DNA from: Lumbricus terrestris
Lineage: Eukaryota; Annelida; Clitellata; Crassiclitellata; Lumbricidae
Assembly: GCA_949752735.1 (NCBI GenBank)
Contig: OX457042.1
Location: forward strand, 31,136,616-31,200,615
DNA length: 64,000 nt
Direction: 5' to 3'
Shown: piece after piece, positions 1 to 10,650 of the stretch
Layout: every line of letters begins with the position of its first letter
Numbering within the stretch: the stretch's first letter is position 1
Notes under the pieces: model-generated
Database searches by the model: none
The model's input: the letters and a program-made list of their open reading frames with translations, nothing else
Told to the model about the DNA's origin: nothing
Made by a program: the position numbers and the translations under genes

Positions 1-1
1 G

Positions 2-765
2 ATTGACATAGACAAATCTGATGTTTGGACATCACTCAACGACCCCTTCAACCGGGCCCGACTTGGAGCGGTGACATCTCCACACGCCGGGGACTGGATG
101 GCTACTGTGCCCTTAATATCATGTGGGCTAGGTCTTAGCAATGAGGCCGTCAGGGTGGCTATTGGTTTACGCTTGGGTCTAAACCTCAACGCGCCACACC
201 AGTGCCATTGTGGAGATTTGGTGGATCAAGGAGGTCACCACGGTCTGGTCTGTAAACAATCTGTGGGGCGAGCCAGCAGACACTTCGCGCTTAATGACAT
301 TGTTTGGAGGGCCCTTCAGAGAGCCCTCCAAGCACAAAAGAACCGCCTGGGCTTTTCCGAACCGACGGCAAACGACCTGATGGAGCGACTCTGATCCCGT
401 GGTCGCGAGGCAAATACGTTGCCTGGGATGCCACTAGCATCCACACTTGCGCCACCTCATACATCCACGTGACATCGACTACACCGGGGGGTGCGGCCGA
501 AGTAGCAGCAACACGAAAAAATGTAAAGTATGCTAACCTCCCCGCAACACATGACTTCGTCCCCATTGCCTTTGAAACACTTGGCCCCATAAACAGATCA
601 GGCATTGAATTTTTAACTGAACTTGGACGGCGTTTGTCAGTGGCAACTGGTAACCCTCTCGAAACCACGTACCTTTTCCAATGCCTCTCAATTTGTACGC
701 AACGATTTAATGCAGTGGCATTTCGAGGCACGTTCCCACAGTTGTCCTGTGATGAAGGTCGCTAA
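2..765 (+). pseudogene. RLE-type non-LTR retrotransposon ORF, C-terminal end, copy 1 (frameshifted)
   Basis: The reading frame is open from the left window edge, so this is the 3' part of a longer ORF. The first part (frame of base 2, to a stop at 392-394) carries the AGDW motif and a CHCGD...GLVC cysteine/histidine knuckle. The second part (frame of base 304, stop at 763-765) carries the endonuclease-like motif GKRPDG, a WDAT block and the ETLGPIN...LGRRL block. The switch lies near 330-355, so the copy is broken by a one-base shift. The knuckle followed by RPD...WDAT matches the restriction-like endonuclease at the C-terminus of R2/R4-type non-LTR elements (family knowledge). It ends just before a (TAA)n tract. 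A homologous, unbroken copy follows at 991-1779. Clade assignment is uncertain. Confidence 0.75.
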
Positions 766-827
766 CTCATGAACAAAGAACTTTTTATGCTTTTTCTTGT
801 AAAACATGTTTCGTTTAATAAATGATT

Positions 828-829
828 GT

Positions 830-887
<58 letters not shown>

Positions 888-911
888 GAAATCATAATAA
901 TAATAATAATC

Positions 912-979
<68 letters not shown>

Positions 980-980
980 C
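828..980. repeat. (TAA)n microsatellite, tail of copy 1
   Basis: About 150 bp of TAA units with a few interruptions (GAAATC, CAT). It directly follows the copy 1 ORF and directly precedes the 5' end of copy 2. It is the likely 3' tail of the retrotransposon, its target, or both. The long open frames across it encode only poly-Asn, poly-Ile or poly-Tyr and are not genes. Confidence 0.9.
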
Positions 981-990
981 ATGTACATGT

Positions 991-1779
991 TTATCCAACT
1001 CACTCACCGATAAATGCGACCAGGCCCGTTTGAATGCAATCACGACTCAACATGCCGGAGACTGGCTGCACGCCTTGCCGATCACGTCTTGCGGTTTAAG
1101 ATTAAGTGACGAAGCTTTGAGGGTGGCAGTTGGATTGCGCTTAGGAGCTAACATTTGCGAACCACACACATGCACCTGTGGTTCACTTGTCACAGCAAGG
1201 GGCGAGCACGGTTTGTCTTGCTCGCTAGGTTTTGGCCGTATGGCCCGCCATGGTACACTGAACGATTTGATATACCGTGCTCTTATTAAAGCTGGATACC
1301 CGGCGGCCAAGGAACCTCAGGGATTGGTAAGATCGGACGGCAAACGACCGGATGGAATCACGCTCATCCCATGGAAAGCCGGCAGAGGTTTGGTGTGGGA
1401 CGCCACAGTGGTGGACACATTGGCACCGTCTTACCTTACTGCTTCAGCCATCCGAGCCGGATCAGCAGCTAGCCTGGCGGAGGAAAGAAAGAACCAGAAA
1501 TACAGTGCCCTCCTTGACGCTCATGTTTTCGTCCCGGTGGCTTTGGAAACCCTAGGCCCAATCAACAACAAAGGCCTAGACTTCATCTCAGATTTGGGCC
1601 GGCGTCTAACACAAGCAACCGGGGAGCCCCGAGAATCAAGTTTCTTGTTCCAACGTATTTCAATGACAATACAACGCTTTAATGCTGTGGCTTTCACAGG
1701 GTCGTTTATTAAGCCCTTAATTGACATGGATGAGGGTGGTTTGACTCGCCCAATCGCACACAGCTGTTGCACTGTTTGA
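991..1779 (+). CDS. RLE-type non-LTR retrotransposon ORF, C-terminal end, copy 2 (5'-truncated, open)
   Basis: The open frame runs from about base 991, just after the TAA tract, to TGA at 1777-1779. There is no credible start codon, so this is a 5'-truncated insertion, not a complete gene. In order it shows DQARL...HAGDW, the knuckle CTCGS...GEHGLSC, GKRPDG, LVWDATVVDT, a lysine-containing RKNQKY segment, and ETLGPIN...LGRRLTQATGE. The PDG...D...K arrangement fits a restriction-like (PD-(D/E)XK) endonuclease that nicks the target for target-primed reverse transcription (family knowledge). The reverse transcriptase that should lie upstream is absent. It shares the domain layout with copy 1 but is clearly diverged, so the two are separate insertions rather than a recent tandem duplication. 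The tail is A-rich then (TAA)n. Confidence 0.75.
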   Translation, partial: LSNSLTDKCDQARLNAITTQHAGDWLHALPITSCGLRLSDEALRVAVGLRLGANICEPHTCTCGSLVTARGEHGLSCSLGFGRMARHGTLNDLIYRALIKAGYPAAKEPQGLVRSDGKRPDGITLIPWKAGRGLVWDATVVDTLAPSYLTASAIRAGSAASLAEERKNQKYSALLDAHVFVPVALETLGPINNKGLDFISDLGRRLTQATGEPRESSFLFQRISMTIQRFNAVAFTGSFIKPLIDMDEGGLTRPIAHSCCTV

Positions 1780-1826
1780 CTGTTTGCAATAATTGAATTG
1801 TTGAATCAATAATAAACGGATGAAAT

Positions 1827-1851
1827 AATAAAAAAAAAAAATAAAAAAAAA

Positions 1852-1911
<60 letters not shown>
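1827..1911. repeat. A-rich then (TAA)n tail of copy 2
   Basis: A run of A with occasional T passes into about 60 bp of TAA units, immediately 3' of the copy 2 ORF. It is the same tail type as copy 1. Confidence 0.85.
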
Positions 1912-1912
<1 letters not shown>

Positions 1913-2451
1913 TGGCCCTTTGAATGACCGAACAGCTAGTTTTATTCAGGTTATCCACTTGCTATTATGGTCCTCTATAATGAGTCTAGTGTATTATTGC
2001 TTCAGGTCTGTTTCTCGGATTGTATATGTGTGTGACTCTTTTATGATCTTGGCCGTCAGTCGGCCATAGTGCAATCAGCACGACTCCTCTGAGAAGCTCT
2101 TGATTTCGACGTAGGACTAATTATACAATATTATACAGTGTATAGACCTATATATAGGCCTTCATTTTACATGCTAGATATTTTGAACACATAGGCCTAC
2201 ATAGGCATCTGTGATCACTAGGAGATTTAATATCTAGCCTATAGAAGATTTTGATATATAGATCTATGGATCCGAGGCACGTTACCTCCTCCTTTTCTAA
2301 TTGTGAGTGCATGATGTATCGTGGTAGAACGCCGAACACGTGATTATATGAATTATAAATGATTACACGATGGATTGTTCCAATTAAACATCAATAAACT
2401 AAGGAGATTCGCCACAGTCAGCAGCGCACGCAGACAATATGTTTCTCAATA
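1912..2451. other. No gene seen
   Basis: AT-rich spacer with only short open frames. It contains one exact TAGGCCTA at 2192-2199 and otherwise nothing I can assign. Confidence 0.6.
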
Positions 2452-2650
2452 GGGCGTGGTGGCGCAGTGTGTATGTTCGTTGCCTTGCAGTCGGAGGGGT
2501 GCAGGTTCGAATCCACCTCAAACTGCCGCGTAGGGACCTTGGGCAAGTCCATCACTAGCAATTGCTCAGCGCTTCCGCGTGAAACTCTGATTCAGTGTCC
2601 ACGCTGGAGTCGGGAGCGCTTCTGAGTATAGCAATCGTGAAGAGGCGCTA
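2452..2650 (+). mobile_element. tRNA-derived SINE, copy 1
   Basis: The head has a pol III A-box-like GTGGCGCAGTG and a B box GGTTCGAATCC about 45 bp later, as in tRNA-derived SINEs. The body carries TAGGGACCTTGGGCAAGTCC. The 3' end carries the paired arms of a short hairpin (GGAGCGCTTCT ... AGAGGCGCT). Four more full copies and several 3' fragments occur in the window. The tail here is short and not A-rich. Confidence 0.85.
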
Positions 2651-2689
2651 TTAATCTCCTTAATAATAAGACCTCCTTTCTGTTGAAAT

Positions 2690-3130
2690 TTGAATGTATT
2701 GTAAGCCTGTTATTTACTTGTGTGTTCAGAGATAGAGTATGCTTTGGTAGAGGTATTAGACAGAGATGGAGTGGTATATGCATAGATTAGGCATAGATAG
2801 AGCATCGGCATGTTGCAGATGGGTATAGATAGAGATATTAGGCAGATAGATATGGAATTGGCATGCATATATAGAATCATATATGGAGTCGGCATAGGCT
2901 ATAGATGATGGCATAGATGTGGCACAATAATTATATAGCACGGTTAAGGATGGACGTAGGGAGCATGTGCATACGTGAATGGAGCATGTATAAACAGATG
3001 GAGTGTTAAATGGACATGGATAGAGGGTGTAAGCATGAATATAAAGGGAATAACTATACGCAGTAATTTGTGGCATGGACTTGTGGCATGGATTTGTGGC
3101 ATGGATCAACCCATGCAAGCAACCATCCGA
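2690..3130. repeat. Degenerate ATAGATAG / GGCATAGA simple-repeat region
   Basis: Loose repetition of GATAGA, GGCATAGA and ATGGCATGG-type words without a strict period. Open frames on the minus strand are compositional. No gene seen. Confidence 0.5.
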
Positions 3131-3714
3131 CAGCTTATCGTCGTAAATATTTGACCTTCAGTTGAAGGATTTTTCAATGCCAAGGGTCACTCCCTTCCAG
3201 TCTAATTTGGCAGACGGGCGATCTTAAATAACCTTGGGTTGGGGGTTTATTCAGTTCTTAAAAATCCTAGTCGTGGGAACCAGCTTATACGCAGGCACTC
3301 GTAAAAAACCAGTCCACCGTGGCAGGCAATGACCGATTACTCTTTTAGAGTTGAACAATGTTTTCCATTGAACAATGACTTTGATCATGCCTTGTGCGCT
3401 AATTGCCACAGGGTTGTTATTCATCAGTGAGGCGACTGTGGCGACCGGACTTTGAACAGCAGCGAAAATCGATTCTGTTCACTGAAACCACGCAGTTGTT
3501 TTTTAGGATCGATATCCACTGATTGATTACGGGATCGGGTTGCATGATCGATGGCTGTAGGTAGACTGCTGCAGCAGTTATGGTTGATGCAGCGCAGTGC
3601 CGCGTGTAATCTAAGCCATGGCAAAAAGAGTCTAATCAATTTTTTCATTGCACTCCTTTCCAATCCACTTCAATCCATTCCACTCTAGTCCAGTCTAAAT
3701 CACATCTATAGATC
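3131..3714. other. No gene seen
   Basis: Unique-looking spacer with no domain-bearing reading frame, no splice-framed exon I can support and no repeat match to the rest of the window. Confidence 0.5.
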
Positions 3715-4075
3715 TATTCAATTCAATTTTCAATCAATTCAATCAATTTTATTTTCAATTTTATTTAATTTAATTTTCAATCAATTGAATCAATTTAATT
3801 TTCAATTAAATTCAATTTAATTTTCATTCAATTGAATAAATTTAATTTTCAATTAAATCCAATTCAATTTTCAATCAATTGAATCAATTTAATTTTCAAT
3901 TAAAATAAATTTAATTTTCAATCAATTGAATAAATTTAATTATCAATTAAATTCAATTTAATTTTCAGTCAATTGAATAAATTTTATTTTCAATTAAATT
4001 CAATTTAATTTTCAATCAATTGAATAAATTTAATTTTCAATTAAATTCAATTTTATTTTCAATTTATTTCCCGAA
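3715..4075. repeat. AT-rich tandem repeat, unit about 47 bp
   Basis: Seven to eight diverged units built from TTTAATTTTCAAT and its complement ATTGAATAAATTTAATT. Each unit is itself partly palindromic. Confidence 0.8.
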
Positions 4076-4280
4076 TGAACATAATACCATAAAACAGTCA
4101 TGGTAGTGACCATAACAATTGACATTATTTGTGACTGTTAATAGGAGACCCACAAACCCGCTTATAAGGCCACTCAGTATAGCATAGGCCTAATCATGTA
4201 AATAAAAATAAAAAGAATACGCATCTAATCAAATCGATCCTAAATCTATTCCAAGTTCCACCTAATCTATAGGGATTGTG

Positions 4281-4509
4281 GGAGGCGCGGTGGTGTAGTG
4301 GTATGTTCATTGCCTTGCAGCCGGAGAGTTTCAGGTTCGAATCCATCTCAAGTCGCCGTGTAGGGACCTTGAGCAAGTCCTTCACTCGCAATTGCTTGGG
4401 CGCTTTGGTCTGAAACTCCGATGCAGTGTCCGCACTGGAGTCTGGAGCGCCCTTGAGTAGAGAGCTTGAAGGGGCGCTACAGAAATGGAGAAATAAATAA
4501 ATAAATAAA
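4281..4509 (+). mobile_element. tRNA-derived SINE, copy 2, with (AAAT)n tail
   Basis: A box (GGTGGTGTAGTGG), B box (GGTTCGAATCC), body word TAGGGACCTTGAGCAAGTCC and the 3' hairpin arms (GGAGCGC ... GGGGCGCTA) match copy 1. It ends in AAATAAATAAATAAATAAA. Confidence 0.88.
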
Positions 4510-5226
4510 ATCTAATCTAGTAAATTCCTTTGCGAATATCTCGATCTGGATCTTTGAGCCTCCAAATCTAGATGCGAATATACACACATCCATGCACGCA
4601 CACACAGACTCGCCAAGGACAGAAATACAACTATACACTCAGACCTTAACGTATACGTCATGTTTGTGGTAAGTGCAGTTGAAAGGCGACTCCGTGGTGC
4701 GCTTATCGACGCCTTATGTCAAACAAACATTGCGAGTTCGTTGTCATCCATACATCATGCCAAGACCCACAACCAAGACCTATTATAATACTCTCCACAG
4801 TCCACATCTATATTATACCTACAGAATAATTATAAGCAATTTACAACACATAATTGTATAATCGACCTCATGTATAGACGTTATAAGTTGCATAGTAAAC
4901 GTCCTTTGGCAAATTATTAATAGCAAAGCAAACTAAGATTCCAGAATGCAATGTAAATGCTCGGCTTGCAAATGGAGCGTAGTCGATTGCAGAATTTACT
5001 ATCTAGGCTACCTCGTTCATTAGTCAACCTTTTGTCCTTGAATAACATGGCAGGACAAAGGAACATGACGTCAGAACAGCAGTCGTAGCAACTGAAAACG
5101 TTTTTTCATGTGGATTGCATGGCTTCGTAACCTTGGTTGATCCATTGAAATGCATATTTGGGCCTGTGTAAAGATAATATATCACTACCAGTATATGTAT
5201 AGGCCTATGTATATATATATATATAT
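4510..5226. other. No gene seen
   Basis: Spacer with short open frames only. It includes an exact TAGGCCTA at 5200-5207 and an (AT)n stretch next to the transposon that follows. Confidence 0.5.
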
Positions 5227-5337
5227 TAGGGTGTGTCTAAAAATTAAAATTTAGATGCTAATAACGACCAATATATTTTTGTGTTCCACCTTCAGAAATA
5301 TAGTTACCTGCCAAATTAGATGAAAATCGGAATAGAT

Positions 5338-6153
5338 TTAGGACTTGCTCAAAGCACTGGAAGAATAGCCACTTAGGCGACATTGTGACACATTGTAATT
5401 TTCACAGATCCAAGCAAATTTGAACACATAAACATCAGATATAAGGCAAAATCCAAAGAGGTACTGTAAGTTGTCATAGTTTATTCCTCTTAGGACATTT
5501 GAAAAATCTGGTTTTACTTGACCATTGCAGAACAAATTATTTCTCCCCCTTATTTCTGACGAGGACTTTATTGAAGGACTGGATAAAAGTCACTCTGCCA
5601 GGTCATTCGTCACTCTTAGGTGGGGTCAGATATGATGACTCAAGTATGGATTCCCCTTTGGGCTTCATTGTTTCAGGTACATACAGATGAAATAGCACTT
5701 CACGTGAGACTAAGTTGCTGTCACAGAGAGTGGCACTTCAAGTAAATGATTCCATACCTTTTCAGAGTTGGATGGTCGAGATTATCCTTTCTGTGCTCTG
5801 ACGTTGCTTAATGGAAAATTGATAACTGAAAAGCCACAACTCGATCATGTAAATCATCCAACGCCCTCGTTGAAATGCACCTGGTTACCTGAACTTTATT
5901 CCCTTAGTGGAATTCATCTTTGGAAAACGACTATTAGATCTAATAGCTCTTGACTATAGACTTCCCATACTGGAGTCCCTGCAGAATCATGCAGTGAAAC
6001 ACTTTTCCAGAGCAATTTCAGATACATGGTATCGATGGCAAGGTTCAAGAGGTCCTTTCCTAATTTCGCTTCCAGATTCATCCATATGCCGCCCTTGCAA
6101 CTCGTTTTACTCCACACTGTGTCCAAACACATGGCCAGGATTTTGTCTTCCAA
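5338..6153 (-). pseudogene. Degenerate transposase-like protein inside the TA-flanked element
   Basis: On the minus strand, the frame at 6153-5914 reads CLDTVWSKTSCKGG...LEAKLGKDLLNLA...LHDSAGTP. A second frame around 5900-5810 reads PGAFQRGRWMIYMIELWLF. Together they resemble an uncharacterised multicopy invertebrate family that I remember by DT...NTG..GG, LG..LLxLACRHH and PGA.H.ARWMAK.IYSLKI blocks, probably a transposon-encoded RNase H-fold protein. Here the RHH position is IDTMY and there are several stops and shifts, so it is dead. The match is from memory and needs a profile search. Confidence 0.5.
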
Positions 6154-6462
6154 TCTCCAGCTTCAGATCTCAGCCAACAAGAATCTGGCTTGACTGTAGC
6201 TGTCTGTCACTGATTGGAGTATATAAGACGATGGCCAATAGTTTGGTAACATCATTTTGAAATATACCATTATTGTAACATCTGGCATGATCTTGTCATT
6301 CAAGTGAAGATTAAGGGAAACTGTGGCTCAGAAGAATCTCTGCTGCCAAGACTAAAAGATCATCTCTCCCAAATAGAAAAGTGCAATTGGTACTCTCTCT
6401 TAAAGGTTGTCATCCAGACTCTGATTCCTTGGTGTAGGCGTAAATTGAGTAGTACCCTGCAT

Positions 6463-6718
6463 CAGTGGCGTAGCCAAGATTTTCTGATGGGGAGTTGGGA
6501 TTTTTATGGCCTGACCGGATGCCCTTTCTGACACCAAACCAACAGTGTTACAGTAAATAACAAGGGAATAAAGTAGCAAAGAGAATAAAGTAAGAAAAAC
6601 AATTATTACTATAAACAATTGTTTTGTTTTTCTTATTTAAGTGAATAAATAATTTTTTTTAAATTTCCTAAGCAAATGGGGGGTTTTAACCCCCGAAACC
6701 CCCTTGGCTACGCCACTG
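6463..6718. mobile_element. hAT-type MITE, 256 bp
   Basis: The ends are inverted: CAGTGGCGTAGCCAAG on the left and CTTGGCTACGCCACTG on the right. It is flanked by an 8-bp target duplication with one mismatch (CCCTGCAT 6455-6462, CCTTGCAT 6719-6726). Eight-bp duplications and CAG-type ends are typical of hAT elements. There is no coding capacity. It is nested in the 5229-7180 element and so is younger than it. Confidence 0.88.
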
Positions 6719-7184
6719 CCTTGCATGGGAACCTCTCCTTTGTGAAGACAGCTTCGCATAGCCGAAGTGATATCAGTATACTGCCTATCAACTAAATCTC
6801 AGCTTTTTGTAATAAATTTTGCATTGCGCCTGCCATATGATACAAGAATGAAAAGCACCACTTCCCACCATTTGCAACACATGACCAGTGACAAAAATAA
6901 CATCATATCAGTTACGACATGATCATGAATGTTTATTTGTTGAGAACTAGTCACTGAGAAGGGTTCTATAGCATGCAGCTCGCATGTATTGAAATAGTAG
7001 ATTGTAATGCTTGCAATGCAACCGAGTTCCTAACTTCAGTCCTCTTGAGCAAGTCCTAAATGTTCAGCTATCGAGATATAATTTCAGATACTCAGTTTAC
7101 ACATGATTTGGCACGATAATTTCACTTGGTCGTTAAAACATCTTTTATTTGAAAATTTCACATGTACCTTAAAAACACCCTAAT

Positions 7185-7267
7185 ATATATGTGTATGTGT
7201 ATGCGTATGCGTATGTGTATGTGTATGTATATGTATATGTATGTGTATGTGTATATGTATATGTATG

Positions 7268-7308
<41 letters not shown>

Positions 7309-7310
7309 GT
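7185..7310. repeat. (GTATAT)n / (GTATGT)n microsatellite
   Basis: Alternating TATG/TATA hexamers abut the right end of the TA-flanked element. Open frames here encode only YVYV-type repeats. Confidence 0.9.
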
Positions 7311-7842
7311 ATAGGCTATATTATAGTATCTCGTTCTATGTTGAATTCTCTGATCAAAAATGACCTTGACCCTTATGCTGCACAAAATGGCTAAAAATAC
7401 ATCGCAATGGGTTAATTTGATCTTATCTGACATGATCTGGTTTAAATTAATCCATCTTGTAGTATATACTAAGCAAGTCCAAATCAAATCGTGACTAGCC
7501 TCCTTTATGAGAACACGCATTCTGACATTGTTGTAGCTACCCCGATAAGCCTCATCACGTCATGTGTTTACTGTTCAAGTTGCTTCTCTGTCAGTTACAT
7601 GTATAATTGACGTGTTATAAATAAGCATTGATTGAATAAAGGTCTAGTCTAGCATCGTCTAAACTGATCTAATCTAATCTTTGTACATGTATGTACATCC
7701 ATAGCAAGACTTATCAAATTGGCATCAGTAGGCCTATATAGGCTTAGTGCGTGAATTAGAATAATTCTAGATGTACAATTGTATATGTAGAATTGAAAGG
7801 CAGAATAGAAGAAGAAGTTACATTATTGATTGACGCTTAGAC
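7311..7842. other. No gene seen
   Basis: Spacer holding one exact TAGGCCTA (7729-7736) and a TACATGTA (7683-7690). No supported gene. Confidence 0.5.
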
Positions 7843-7848
7843 AGCAGC

Positions 7849-7882
<34 letters not shown>

Positions 7883-7965
7883 GCATCAGCAGCAGCTGCA
7901 TCAGCAACAGCAGCAACAACAGCAGCAGCAACAGCAACAGCAGAAGCAGTAGTAGCAGCAGCAGC
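7843..7965. repeat. (CAG)n-rich microsatellite
   Basis: About 120 bp of CAG with CAA, CAT and GTA variants. A glutamine-rich coding exon is conceivable, but no flanking open frame or splice context supports one. Confidence 0.8.
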
Positions 7966-8401
7966 ATGCTCCTGGACTAAGTCACACGTGAATGGATACT
8001 TTAGTTTTATTTCATCCTATTAGATTTGTATAGCGCAATTATACATTGACGAGCATCAGTCTATGTTGCTAAGCAACTGCCAGGATATACGTACACACAA
8101 AAGGCTATAACATACACATTACACAAGCAAACACGTGTACACGTACGAATTGGTATACTCATGCATTGTCACATTGAGCGTTTTGATGAGTCTCTTTTGA
8201 ACTGGCGCTCTATGAATTTGCAAATGCCATTATCACACAATGCTCGTGCACGTCAATAGGACTATACAAGCAGCGATGATAATAATAATCAGAAGGAGGT
8301 TCGAAACCAATGCCATCATCTCAAGGTGAACGTTGTTCCATTCGGCTTCTGAATCTTACAGCATAAGATGTGGCTTAGCGGTCTAAGTATGGTTTATAGT
8401 A

Positions 8402-8480
8402 ATTCATTCATTCAAGGATTTATATAGCGCTTCTTCAAGGGGACTAGGCCTACTCAGAAGCGCTCCTGACTCTAGCACGG
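8402..8480 (-). mobile_element. SINE 3'-end fragment, with internal TAGGCCTA
   Basis: On the minus strand this is the SINE 3' hairpin region (GAGCGCTTCTGAGTA ... AAGCGCTATA) followed by a GAATGAAT-type tail. Compared with the SINE at 13938-14173, the word CTACTCAG has become CTAGGCCTACTCAG (8445-8452). Confidence 0.75.
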
Positions 8481-8524
8481 CAAAAAAGGGACAAAGTATA
8501 ATGCTCAATAATGACGTATCTGTT

Positions 8525-8608
8525 GTAATGTAATGTACATGTAATGTAGTGTACATGTAATGTACATGTAATGTACATATAATGTACATGTACATGTAAT
8601 GTAATGCA
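8525..8608. repeat. Tandem ATGTAATGTACATGTA repeats
   Basis: Short units mixing TAATG and TACATGTA over about 85 bp. Confidence 0.75.
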
Positions 8609-9085
8609 ATGACGACGATTTCTATGGCATTGTCTGTTCTTAGCAGACATTGCTTTATAGCTTGTCAGCCACAATGATTTGTCACATGCACACCGTTACT
8701 GCAGGTGTCCTCGTATATAGCGACGTGTTACGGCGCCATATAAATTATCATAATTATATTTATCCTCCATGGTCTTCTTTATATATACGTTATACACACA
8801 GCGTCTTGGAGATATTTAAAATACGCTATAGAAATGGTGAGTTACATTACATGACAGCTCAGTGTAACTCATAGTGTGGTGGGTTACATTACATGACAGC
8901 TCAGTGTTAGTCATAATGTGTCCTTGACAGCAGGACTTGTCCCTTTGGAGTTCCCATTAAATTTTAAGCGCACAACTGGATACGATCCCTCTGTTTTACG
9001 ATGATTATGTTGATTATTCTTCCTGTTTATTTCGATGCAGCTAGTCGTTAGCGGTTGCTATTTTGTTCGTATTCAATATGTAACG
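8609..9085. other. No gene seen
   Basis: Spacer with a local direct repeat (TACATTACATGACAGCTCAGTG at about 8832 and again at about 8885). No supported gene. Confidence 0.5.
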
Positions 9086-9290
9086 TGGGGCGCGATGGTG
9101 TAGTGGGTATGTTCGTCGCCTTGCAGCCGAAGGGTTGCAGGTTCGAATCCACCTCAAGTCGCCGCGTAGGGACCTTGGGCAAGTCCTTCACTTACAATTG
9201 CTCAGCGCTTCGGCGTGAAACTCCGATGCAGTGTCCGCTCTGTAGTCGGGAGCACCTCTGAGTGGAGAGCTTGAAGAGGCGCTATAACAA
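9086..9290 (+). mobile_element. tRNA-derived SINE, copy 3
   Basis: Complete SINE with A box (GATGGTGTAGTGGG), B box GGTTCGAATCC, body word CTTGGGCAAGTCC and 3' hairpin (GCACCTCT ... AGAGGCGCTATA). It ends about 50 bp upstream of the splice acceptor of the next exon, so it lies in the 3' end of that intron. Confidence 0.88.
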
Positions 9291-9343
9291 GTGCACATAG
9301 AAACAAATGGTTATTTCATTGATTTTGATATTTGTTTCTTCAG

Positions 9344-10067
9344 GATGACGATAGTGATTCGGACGGATGCCTAATAATAATTCGACGCACTTCAGTTGAA
9401 TCTCTGCACTTGATCAGTTCACTTCAACTGCAAAGGACGAGGAGGAGAAGGCACCTGGTCATAGCACGATCGACTGTTGCACGCTTGATTGACGGACGGC
9501 CACCTCCCGCGTCGAGTGTCAACGTCACTTGACGAGCAGCTCTGTCCTGCCTCAGTGCTCCTCAGTCATGACTCAATGCTCTTCGTTTACTGACACAAGC
9601 TACTCGGAAGTCCTCATCAACCTCGATCAACAACTACCTCACAGTCCAGTTCGCTTTACGGGCAATCGAAACCACTCAGGCGAAACGGAACTCGGTCCGT
9701 GGCGGGACCATGGACATCTGGAAGGTCAGCCAAGCGTGACGGTCAGATCCGGTTCCGATCTCAAGTCTGTGGCATCGACGCCGTGTCGCGAACGCAATCG
9801 AGCGGAACGGATGACTTCCGCGAACAGTTGGACCGTGACGCCGCGGTGGGAGGAGATCGCCCGGCGCCAGTATGAGCAGCAGAGAACGGCCGCCGGACTC
9901 GATCCGGGGTTGTCCTACTTCCGGCATTTCGTTGACGGGGATCCGACGGTGTCCATGAGGTCCTACAGAAGGAGGTGCACGGTCGAGGACGCCGGGAACT
10001 CGACCCTGACATTCGATCAACTGGATGAGGACGAGGACCCTTATCTGAGGAAGTTCAGAATCTCAGG
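9344..10067 (+). CDS. Exon A of an unidentified spliced gene
   Basis: A polypyrimidine acceptor (TTTGTTTCTTCAG) ends at 9343 and a donor GTATGT starts at 10068. From 9493 one frame stays open to the donor; it encodes a charged, Ser/Arg-rich segment ending EDEDPYLRKFRISG. The last codon is split 2+1. It joins in frame to exon B (11725-11787) and exon C (15660-16398), both of which also start and end in compatible phase; that is the main support for a real gene. The 5' part is odd: from 9344 a different frame is open (DDDSDSDG...) and stops at 9530-9532. Either coding starts at the ATG at 9568, or an alternative acceptor near 9566 is used, or there is a one-base shift in genome or assembly. No domain recognised; upstream exons not found. 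Confidence 0.6.
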
Positions 10068-10094
10068 GTATGTGTATAAATTGTGTAGTGTGGT

Positions 10095-10650
10095 GTAGGG
10101 TGCTGAATGTAGTGATATTGAATGTAGTGTAATCCAGTGTAGTGTTATTGAATGTAGTATTCTCGAATGTAGTGTTATTGAATGTAGTGTTCTCGAATGT
10201 AGTGTTATTGAATGTAGTATTCTCGAATGTAGTGTTATTGAATGTAGTGTAATCGAATGTAGTGTTATTGAATGTAGTTTTCTCGAATGTATAGTTTTAT
10301 TCGATGCACTGTTATTGAATGCAATGAAATTAAATGTAGTGCTATCTAATGTAGTAGTGTCATTGAGTGAAATGTCATTCAATGTAATGTCATCGAAAAA
10401 TGGTGTTGTTGTTGAATGTAGTTTGATCGAATGTAGTGTAATTGAATGTATTGTTATTGAATGTAGTGTAATTTAATGTGCTATAATTGGATGTAGTTAA
10501 ATTGAATGCAGTGTTATTGACTATAGTATTATTAAAGTGTTGTTTTGAATGTAGTGCCATTGAATATAGTGTTATTGAAAGTAGTGTCACTGAATTTAGT
10601 GTCATGGAATGTAATGTAATTGAAATATAGGGTAATTGAATGTGTACGTA
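10095..10650. repeat. 15-bp minisatellite in intron A-B
   Basis: Diverging units of GAATGTAGTGTTATT alternating with GAATGTAGTGTTCTC. The degenerate units continue to about 10650. The open frames encode HSITLHS-type repeats and are artefacts. Confidence 0.85.

Larger units (their letters stand above)
5227..7182. mobile_element. TA-flanked DNA transposon relic, about 1.95 kb
   Basis: The left end reads TA|GGGTGTGTCTAAAAA; the right end, reverse-complemented, reads TA|GGGTGTTTTTAAGG. The ends stay alignable inward: TAACGACCAA occurs near 5263 and in reverse near 7128, and TTTAGGACTTGCTCAA near 5336 and in reverse near 7045. The TA next to each end suggests a TA target duplication, as in Tc1/mariner-type elements (family knowledge). 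The interior has minus-strand remnants of a coding region and a nested hAT-type MITE at 6463-6718. The AT-rich flank makes the exact border uncertain by a few bases. Confidence 0.65.

Noticed and set aside
806..1033. Open frames on both strands encoding poly-Asn, poly-Tyr and poly-Ile
   Set aside because: Pure translation of the (TAA)n tract; no flanking coding sequence.
2452..2525. A functional tRNA gene
   Set aside because: A and B boxes are present, but the acceptor and anticodon stems do not pair and the unit recurs as a SINE.
3715..4075. CRISPR-like array (regular repeats)
   Set aside because: Units are contiguous, AT-rich and diverged, with no unique spacers; eukaryotic tandem repeat.
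7843..7965. Polyglutamine-coding exon
   Set aside because: (CAG)n with no open flanks or splice sites supporting translation.
10041..10605. HSITLHS-repeat proteins on the minus strand
   Set aside because: Read from the 15-bp minisatellite inside the intron.
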